Part shown: positions 56,553-64,000 of the stretch, in pieces | Layout: every line of letters begins with the position of its first letter | Numbering within the stretch: position 1 is the first letter of the stretch | NCBI GenBank assembly: GCA_013180625.2 | Contig: SNVD02010198.1 | Coordinates: 248,001 to 312,000, forward strand | DNA from: Boswellia sacra | Taxonomy: Eukaryota > Streptophyta > Magnoliopsida > Sapindales > Burseraceae | Length of the DNA stretch: 64,000 nt | Direction: 5' to 3' | Made by a program: the position numbers and the translations under genes | Notes under the pieces: generated by a model | The model's database searches: none | Seen by the model: the letters and a program-made list of their open reading frames with translations, nothing else | What the model was told of the DNA's origin: nothing

Positions 56553-59500
56553 GCTCCATCGGTTGTTTCTGATATTATCTCTGTTCTTGGTCATAATGCT
56601 CATGTATTGTTTGATTCGGGTGCCACTCATTCCTTTATGTCTCATACTTTTGCTCATAAAGTGGAGGTAAAGCCTTCAATTATGGAGGTTGAGATGTGTG
56701 TCTCTACTCCTTCGGGGACGACATTGTGTACTAAAGAAGAGTTGAAATCCTGCCCGATCCAAATAGACAGCCAAGAGTTAGAGGCCAATCTAATCATCTT
56801 GGAGATGCGTGATTTTGATGTGATTTTGGGTATGGATTGGCTATCTAAATATCATGCAGATGTCAAGTGTTTTGAGAAGAAAGTGGTATTCCATACTCCA
56901 CTCGGATTGGAGTGCAGCTTTGTCGGGGCGGATATAGTTTCATTGCCACGGATTGTCTCAGCTTTGAAAGCCCAAAAGTTCCTTCGGAAGGGATGTATGG
57001 GTTTCTTAGCTTGTGTTATGGAGACACTAGAGGAAGGAAAGAGTATTCAGAACATTCCAGTGGTAAATGAATTTACAGATGTATTTCCAGAAGACTTACC
57101 CGGACTCCCTCCTGATCGAGAGATTGAATTCACTATCGATCTTTTACCAGGAACCACTCCTATATCCAAAGTTCCATATCGAATGTCACCAACGAAACTT
57201 AAAGAACTGAAGGAGCAGTTACAAGAGTTACTGGATAAAGGCTTTATCCGTCCTAGTGTCTCTCCTTGGGGAGCACCAGTTTTGTTTGTGAAGAAAAAGG
57301 ATGGGACAATGAGATTGTGCATTGATTATCGTGAGTTGAATCGGGTGACTATAAAGAACAAGTATCCACTTCCAAGGATTGATGATCTACTCGATCAGTT
57401 GCATGGGGCAAGTGTGTTTTCTAAGATCGATCTTCGATCCGGATACCATCAGTTAAAGATTAGAAAGGAAGACATCTCCAAGACTGCTTTTCGAACGAGG
57501 TATGGGCACTATGAATTCTTGGTGATGCCTTTCGGACTCATGAATGCTCCAGCTGCTTTTATGGATCTTATGAACCGTGTTTTTAAGGAATTCTTGGATA
57601 AATTCGTCATTGTGTTCATAGATGATATCTTGGTGTATTCTAAGAATTCTGAAGAACACGAAGAGCATTTGAGAAGGGTATTGCAATTATTAAGAGAGAA
57701 GAAACTGTATGCCAAATTCAAGAAATGCGAGTTTTGGCTCAATCAAATTTCCTTCTTGGGTCAAATTGTTTCAGGTGATGGGATCTCAGTAGACCCAAAC
57801 AAAGTGGAAGCTGTTATGAAGTGGCCAAGACCAACTAATGTAACCAAAGTGCGTAGCTTTCTGGGATTGGCTGGATACTATAGGAGATTCGTTGAAGGCT
57901 TTTCCAAGATAGCCTCACCCTTAACACAGTTGACCAGGAAGAATGTAGCTTTTGTATGGTCGGAAGACTGCGAAAAGAGTTTCCAGGAACTCAAGAATCG
58001 ATTAGTGACAGCTCCAGTACTGACCATTCCTTCTGGTTCAGAAGGATTTGTGATATACAGTGATGCTTCTAAGAACGGGTTGGGGTGTGTTTTGATGCAA
58101 AATGGCAAGGTTATAGCCTATGCATCTCGACAATTGAAGGACTATGAGAAGAATTACCCTACCCATGATCTAGAACTGGCAGTAGTGGTGTTTGCATTGA
58201 AAATTTGGAGGCATTACTTATACGGAGCAAGATGTGAGATCTATATCGACCATAAGAGCCTTAAATATTTCTTCACTCAGAAGGAATTAAATATGAGGCA
58301 AAGGAGATGGCTATAGTTGGTCAAGGATTATGATTGTGTCATTAATTATCATCCTAGAAAAGTGAATGTGGTGGCGGATGCCTTGAGTAGAAAGTCTTCT
58401 GGGCATATGGCTGCTTTAATTACCACACAACGGTCAATAATGCAAGATTTGGAGAAACTTGCTATTGAGATTATTCAGCCGAATAAATGCTTACACTTGG
58501 CTTCATTGATAGTGCAACCCACCATTATTGAGAAGATCAAGAAGAGTCAATGTGAAGATGCCTTTTTGAAGAAGGTGAGGGAAGAAGTTCCAGTGGGGAA
58601 GAGGCCAGGTTTTGTTATCTCCTCTAACGGGGTACTATACTTCGAAGGAAGATTATGTGTGCCAAATGTGATAGAGTTGAAGCGAGAAATATTGAATGAA
58701 GCACATAGTTCTCCTTATTCGGTGCATCCTGGCTGTACAAAGATGTATAAGGATCTCCGAAATAACTACTGGTGGGTTGGTATGAAGAAGGAAATAGCTC
58801 ACTTTGTTGAAAAAAGCTTAGTTTGTCAACAAGTTAAAGCTGAACATCAAAGGCCATCGGGATTACTAAATCCACTATCAATACCAGAATGGAAATGCGA
58901 ACACATCACTATGAATTTTGTTGTGGGTCTACCGAGGACAAGGAATGGATGTAATGCAATTTGGGTGATTGTGGACCGGTTGACAAAATCAGCGCATTTT
59001 CTTCCTGTGCGCACTACCTTCACTATGGACATATATGCCCAACTCTATGTAGATGAGATTGTTAGACTGCATGGAGTACCGGTATCTATTGTTTCAGATC
59101 GAGACCCAAGATTTACCTCCCAATTCTAGAAAAGTTTACATAAGGCTTTAGGCACTAAACTAAAGTTCAGCACAGCTTTCCATCCTCAGACAGATGGTCA
59201 ATCGGAAAGGACCATCCAGATTCTAGAAGATATGCTTAGAGCCTGTGTGTTGGACTTCAAGGATAGCTGGGACAAACACTTGACTTTGGTTGAATTTGCA
59301 TACAACAACAGCTATCAATCCACAATAGAAATGGCCCCTTATGAAGCCTTGTATGGGAGGAAGTGTAGATCACCCATCCATTGGGATGAGGTTGGCGAAA
59401 GAAAGATACTTGGGCCTGAAATTGTACAACAAACATGTGATATCATCCGAAAAGTGAAGGACAGAATGAATGCAGCACAAAGCAGACAGAAGAGTTATGC

Positions 59501-59951
59501 TGATCAGCGAAGGAAGAAGTTAGAATTTACAGCAGGAGATAAAGCGTTCCTTAAAGTTGCCCCTATGAAGGGAGTAATGCGATTTGGAAGGAAGGGAAAA
59601 TTAAGTCCAAGATATATTGGCCCTTATGAGATTCTAGAAAGGATTGGAGAGGCAGCATATAAACTTGCCTTGCCACCTTCATTGTCTGGAGTGCATGGTG
59701 TCTTTCATGTCTCCATGTTAAGGAAGTATGTTTCCAATTCATCCCATGTGCTGAGTTCTGAACTTTCGGAGTTGAGAGCTGATCTTACATATGAGGAGAG
59801 ACCGGTTCGAATCATAGATCGCAAAGAACATGGACTTCGGAAGAGGAGCATACCATTGGTGAAAGTACTGTGGGAAAATCACTCCATAGAGGAAGCAACT
59901 TGGGAATTAGAGGAGGAAATGCGTACCAAATACCCCTCTCTATTCGAATGA
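56553..59951 (+). pseudogene. Gypsy pol: protease, RT, RNase H, integrase, chromodomain-like end
   Basis: Same frame as gag. Protease FDSGATHSF (56610). Reverse transcriptase [19 protein letters not shown] to [10 protein letters not shown] (catalytic IDD). RNase [12 protein letters not shown] through [13 protein letters not shown]. Integrase zinc finger HPGCTKMYKDL..CQQVK; catalytic core IWVIVDRLTKSAHF, SDRDPRF and TDGQSERT. C-terminal LSPRYIGPYEIL and a chromodomain-like end VLWENHSIEEATWELEEEM. Interrupted only by TAG at 58314 and 59127. The first aspartate region of the integrase reads NFVVGLP, where MDFV is usual, so one catalytic aspartate may be replaced. Confidence 0.94.
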
Positions 59952-59978
59952 TTGTACTGAATTTCGGGGACAAAATTC

Positions 59979-59996
59979 TTTTAAGGGGGGGAGAGT
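59979..59996 (+). other. Gypsy polypurine tract
   Basis: AAGGGGGGGAGAGT directly before the 3' LTR. Confidence 0.92.
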
Positions 59997-62576
59997 TGTA
60001 ATATCCTATTTTTTTTTGTAATGTATATTATAACATGTGTTATGGTTACATGTGTAATATATGTATTAATGTGTTATGTGTTGGATTTGTAATGTAATAG
60101 ATGAGAGATGATGGGCTTAGTGGAAAGGAGGAAATGAAGGGAGCACTAAATGGAAATTGTGCCTTATGATATTTAATAAATAGGAAGAATTCAAGAATTT
60201 CTTCCATCCTTGCTCTCTAAACACACGTTCCAGCCCTTCATTCCCTCTAAGCTCCACACACACACACACACACACAACTTCAACAAGAATTCAAGGAAGC
60301 AAGTGGTAAGAACTCTTCTCTCCTTTAGAATTCTTATGCTATTGTGTATGTATTTGCAAGAATTCTTTTGGGTTGTGATGTGAGTATATGAATTGTTGTT
60401 TGTGCTGCTGGAAATTTGTGTGGAAACATGAATTTGAATGAGTTTTGAGTGCATCTAAGCAAGAGGATGAAGATATAAGCTAGAATTGAGAGTTTAGTTT
60501 AAATCCTGGAAATTTTGTTACACTGAGTAGTGCATGTTCCAAAAATTACCAAAAATCAGTGGGACATTTTCTTGTTCTTAAATTTTTATGGATGAAAATA
60601 GACATGTCCAGGAGTGTATAGCAATTGGATTCACTCAAAAATTCGAAGTAGGTGATTTGTAGTGAATTTTTGAATTTCTGGTATGGTATTGCACATTCCC
60701 CTGTCTTAGAACAGAGTAGGGGAAGACGATTTTAATTGAAGGTCCAAATCTTCATAGAAATAGAATTACCTGATATTTGGTATGCAAGTCCTTTTATGTG
60801 TCATATACGAGACTGTAAAGTTTCACTGAGATTGAAGGTCTGTGTGAATTGTTATAGATTTTTAAATTTGGCTTGTTAAAACTGGAATTTTTAGTTTTCA
60901 AAACAGGGCAGTTAGAAATAAATGGATTTGAATGGGTTAAACACCTTGAAAAGCCCTGCTTTTTGGCATGGAGGTATATATATATGTTATATACCAGCCT
61001 GTAAATTTGTGTAGCCATTTGAGTAGGATTGAAATTCCTACAAATTTTTAAGTTGATAGTGCTCAGTGAAGTCAATGCAGTGCCAGGATGGTTGAGGTAA
61101 TGAATTTGATTATTTTGAGTGACCTAATGACCCCAATTTGCTCTAAAAATTTTAATGAGACATGAGGTATGTGTCTAAAAGATGTATACCAAAATGTGTG
61201 AATTTTGAAAGTAGACAACTGTTGTTGTAAATTGTTTGTCAAAGTAAGTATAGAAATAGAGCCAAAACGGGGAAATGTTTTACAATTGTATGGTGACCTA
61301 AAAAGAGATTTTTGTTTTATTTTTATGTCAATTAAAAGCATTGAAAAGCAGCCATACAAGGTAAGTAAGCTAACTAATCTGAGGCCACAATAAATTGTGT
61401 ACTGTATGTATGAAATTTTGTGGATTATAACACTATTAAATGCTAGCAATTTGATGCTTGAATGTGAAATATTGTGACTGTTTTGGAAGCCTGATATAGA
61501 GCTTCCTTAATGTGACTGATTGTGAATGATGAAACCTGATTGGCATGCCAAGACCTAGGAAGTTTAGCTCTCATGGCTTGAGGGGAGGTCTGGACCATGT
61601 GTTTCTCTAAACGAAATTTGGTAGCATGGGCCCGGTATCATCCCGATTGTCAGACTAGCCTCGAGCTATTTCAAGTGTAGGCATCTAAATGTATTTGTAC
61701 TGTTCTGTATTGTTCCATGGCTTGAGGGGAGGTCTGGACCATGTGTTTCTCTAAATGAGATTCGGTAGCATGGGCCCGGTATCACCCGGATTGTCAGACT
61801 AGCCTTGAGCCTTCCGTACTCCCATGGCTTGAGGGGAGGTCTGGACCATGTGTTCCTCTAGATTAGATTCGGTAGCATGGGCCCGGTATCACCCGGATTG
61901 TCAGACTAGCCTTGAGCTATTATATGGGAACTGACTGTGAAATGAAAAGTCCTACCTTGATTAGAGAGTCTTTTCCCCTAGGTGACTGTAACTGATACTG
62001 TGGAAGCTTTCCTCAATATGTGATTGTGATTATGCACGAAAAAGCAATGAGTAGAGAAATGTGAACTCAATTATATGAGGTTAAATCGACCTATAGAGGT
62101 CTAGAAAGAAAATTGGCACGGGAGCGCAAATGTAACCGAAGTGAACTTGAAGCATTTCTTTTTTTTACAATTTAGATAATGCTTGTGTAGTTAGAAATGG
62201 ATAGTTTCATAATGTGGATTGAATTCTATTGCTATTGTTTATTGCTGTATATTCGCTTAGCTTACTTACTGAGTTTTACTCATGAAAGTTGTTGTGTGCC
62301 TCAGGTGATCAATAGATTGAGCTAGGGATGGAGGACTTTTGGCATTGTTGACAGAGTTCCCTTGGCAACCATAGACTGCTGCTCTATATTTGCATAGCCA
62401 TACTGTAGAACTTCTTTTGATTTTTGAATGTACATAAATGCAGTAGAATGAGGTGGTTGTCATTAGGAACTCTATCTGGAGTTATACTTATATTAATCCT
62501 TCAAAGAAATATTAGAGTTCATATGTAAATGACCGTATAAATGCTATATTTTGTATGTCGAGTATGGGTTGTGACA
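59997..62576 (+). repeat. Gypsy 3' LTR
   Basis: 2,580 bp, partner of 52640-55202. The same three 95-bp units are present. Ends GGTTGTGACA. Confidence 0.94.
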
Positions 62577-62737
62577 GTAGAGGGTAATAGAGGGTGTGCT
62601 TCGAGCCCCCGTTTCGCAAGACAGGGTAGTACCAAAGGACAAAATCGTGAGGGTCGGTGGACGCAGAGCGGACAATATCTTAGAGTGTACTGACTGTAGA
62701 CTGACTGCAGACTGTTACATAAAAAGGCGCCTTTTAT
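62577..62737. repeat. Degenerate repeat between gypsy and foldback element
   Basis: 161 bases that are neither LTR nor MFS sequence. The start, GTAGAGGGTAATAGAGG, resembles the PBS region after the 5' LTR in decayed form. GGACAAAATCGTGAGGGTCG to GCGGACAATATC (62638-62680) resembles the right half of the neighbouring foldback element. It ends TTTAT. Confidence 0.55.
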
Positions 62738-63132
62738 TGTAACGACCCGGACTTCAAGAGGTGGCCCCCGTGTGGCACTTTGTGCCCCATTCAGCTTCAA
62801 GAGGTGGCCCCCATGTGGCACTTTGTGTTCGGTCGCACAACAGTCTGGTATTGTCCGCTTTGGGCCTTGCCCAAATGGTACTCACTTTGAACGCCAAGTA
62901 CCTTTGAGGTCTTGGGTTCGAGTGGGGGAGGCGCCACACGGGTAAAAGAAGGTGTCCTATAAGGCCCTGTTCCCCGATGTGGACAAAACCGTGAGGGTTG
63001 GTGGGCCCAAAACGGACAATACCAGACTGTTGTGCGACCAGACACAAAGTGCCACGTGAGGGCCACCTCTTGAAGCCGAACGGGGCACAAAGTGCCACAC
63101 GGGGGCCACCTCTTGAAGTCCGGGTCGTTACA
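62738..63132. mobile_element. Foldback/TRIM-LTR-like element with ~130-bp inverted arms
   Basis: The left arm begins TGTAACGACCCGGACTTCAA; the right arm is its reverse complement and ends GTCGTTACA. Arms extend about 130 bases with few mismatches. Each arm contains a direct repeat of CTTCAAGAGGTGGCCC..GTGGCACTTTGTG. The loop is about 62868-63003. TTTAT flanks it on both sides (62733-62737 and 63133-63137). No coding capacity. TG..CA ends and the GTATTGTCCGCTTTGGGCC word suggest a miniature LTR element or a solo LTR of one. Confidence 0.75.
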
Positions 63133-63286
63133 TTTATGCAGGACTTGCGTACCTTGCAGAAGCTACGAAAATGATGATTCTCTCTTTCACAGGACCAGCA
63201 GTCAAGTCTGAGTAGGGGAAGAATCACTTTTGACAGTTGTTGTTTTTGCTGGGGCTTTATATCAGATAACTATGGTAGAAGGCAAG
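63133..63286 (+). pseudogene. MFS transporter copy E, exon 1, 3' part
   Basis: Continues exon 1: YAGLAYLAEATKMMILSFTG then PAVKSE, then TAG where tryptophan is expected, then in shifted frames EESLLTVVVFAG and GFISDNYGRRQ. About 20 bases encoding part of helix 2 are missing. The loop motif SDNYGRR is intact here, unlike copy B. The exon end at about 63286 is approximate. Confidence 0.85.
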
Positions 63287-64000
63287 ATTTTGTCCCCTTA
63301 TTCTCTCTATTGTCTATGCTTTATTTATTTCATATCTTATTTTCTTATGCTATGGGATAATGTTATTTGTCTTCGTTCTGTGGATTGCTTCTGAACTTCA
63401 GATATGTTTCAAAATTTGTGATTGTTTACTCTGATAGACTGCCTCTGCCTTTGTGGAACATTTACTTGTATTCATCCACTTCTAGGAATTAATTTATTTG
63501 CCTAATAAATTTTGATTTTATGGACTTATTTCTGATTGGAATCAGAGATCTGTTTGTCGATTTTATTTCTGTAATTGAACGGTAGTTTGTTTCAGTGTTG
63601 GGGAAATGGAAAGGCTTTGTTTTTGTGTAATGTTAAGCTTCCATTTAGAGTCAGAAAACGTACTTTGCGAATCATATGCCCTTTTCAGTGAGCAGTAGTG
63701 AGAGGATGCTATTCATGATTAGAAAAATTTAGTAGTGATTAAGCAGTTTAGGATTGAGTTGCATGGTAGTAATCGAGATACCTTTTCTAGCTGATGAAAT
63801 GTTAAAATTGTAATCTTGCTCAAGATATGAAAACTTTGGTTTTTGAAGATTTCCCTGATGCAATTGGAGCCGCCATAGTCGAAAAGTTTGATTTTCCACA
63901 GCAGTTCAACTCTGTTTATAAAGCTCTGCTCATTGAAGCAAGCTTTTCTCTTTTGGCATCCATACAAACACACGCCCGTGGATTTAGCTCATACTTGCAT
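63287..64000. other. Probably MFS copy E intron 1
   Basis: No coding feature seen. It follows exon 1 on the plus strand and runs to the window end, so exons 2-5 of copy E may lie beyond it. Confidence 0.45.

Larger units (their letters stand above)
52640..62576 (+). mobile_element. Ty3/gypsy LTR retrotransposon, Tekay/Del-like chromovirus
   Basis: 9.9 kb. LTRs are 52640-55202 and 59997-62576, with ends TGTAATATCC and GGTTGTGACA. PBS (55207-55218) and PPT are present. Gag and pol lie in one frame from 55434 to 59951, interrupted only by four TAG codons. The very long LTRs, single gag-pol frame and RT/integrase motifs fit the Tekay/Del clade. The left target duplication TTTAT (52635-52639) is not found directly at 62577 but at 63133, after an extra 556 bases. 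Confidence 0.94.

Overview
This is nuclear DNA from a flowering plant, almost certainly a eudicot. It is AT-rich, with GT-AG introns, plant-type Ty1/copia and Ty3/gypsy retrotransposons, a CACTA (En/Spm) DNA transposon, and gene remains that match plant families. The species cannot be told from the sequence. No intact conventional protein-coding gene was found, and no tRNA, rRNA or CRISPR array.

The host layer is a cluster of broken copies of one gene family: a 12-helix major facilitator (MFS) transporter of the SV2 / organic-cation / plant nicotinate-transporter type. Five sets of exons can be read. Copy A (minus strand; exons at 937-1139 and 6571-6777). Copy B (minus; all five exons between 9886 and 30780, 478 codons once one inserted base is discounted). 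Copy C (minus; exon 3 at 37152-37610). Copy D (minus; exon 5 at 42488-42667 and exon 4 at 51951-52150). Copy E (plus; exon 1 at 52553-52639 continued at 63133-63286). Copies A and B lie in a segmental duplication (1-6777 and 10406-12362). A small cysteine-rich secreted-peptide gene, also broken, sits at 8397-9095. Its first exon is repeated at 40578-40635 inside a mosaic of two duplicated segments (38999-41889).

Mobile elements have split most of these genes. From left to right: a 4.8-kb minus-strand copia element (1647-6456) in copy A, whose empty site survives in copy B; a 16.8-kb CACTA element (12964-29802) in the middle of exon 2 of copy B; a 1.8-kb non-autonomous LTR element (23863-25701) inside the CACTA transposase gene; a plus-strand copia element (about 42971-51946) between exons 4 and 5 of copy D, itself split in its RNase H region by another copia (46728-51188); and a Tekay/Del-like gypsy element with 2.6-kb LTRs (52640-62576) followed by a foldback repeat (62738-63132), together splitting exon 1 of copy E. 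Target-site duplications GATGC/GATAC, AGACA, TTCTC and TTTAT support several of these boundaries.

The CACTA element carries host DNA: three consecutive exons, with introns, of a spastin/fidgetin-like AAA ATPase (18050-18839), and a short signal-peptide exon pair (20362-20624). Its own transposase (22768-28234) is recognisable but damaged. The window therefore reads as a decayed transporter cluster that became a nested transposon trap. I did not find a new functional system. The most unusual items are the gene-capturing CACTA, the composite gypsy/foldback insertion, and a copia element whose two ends do not match.
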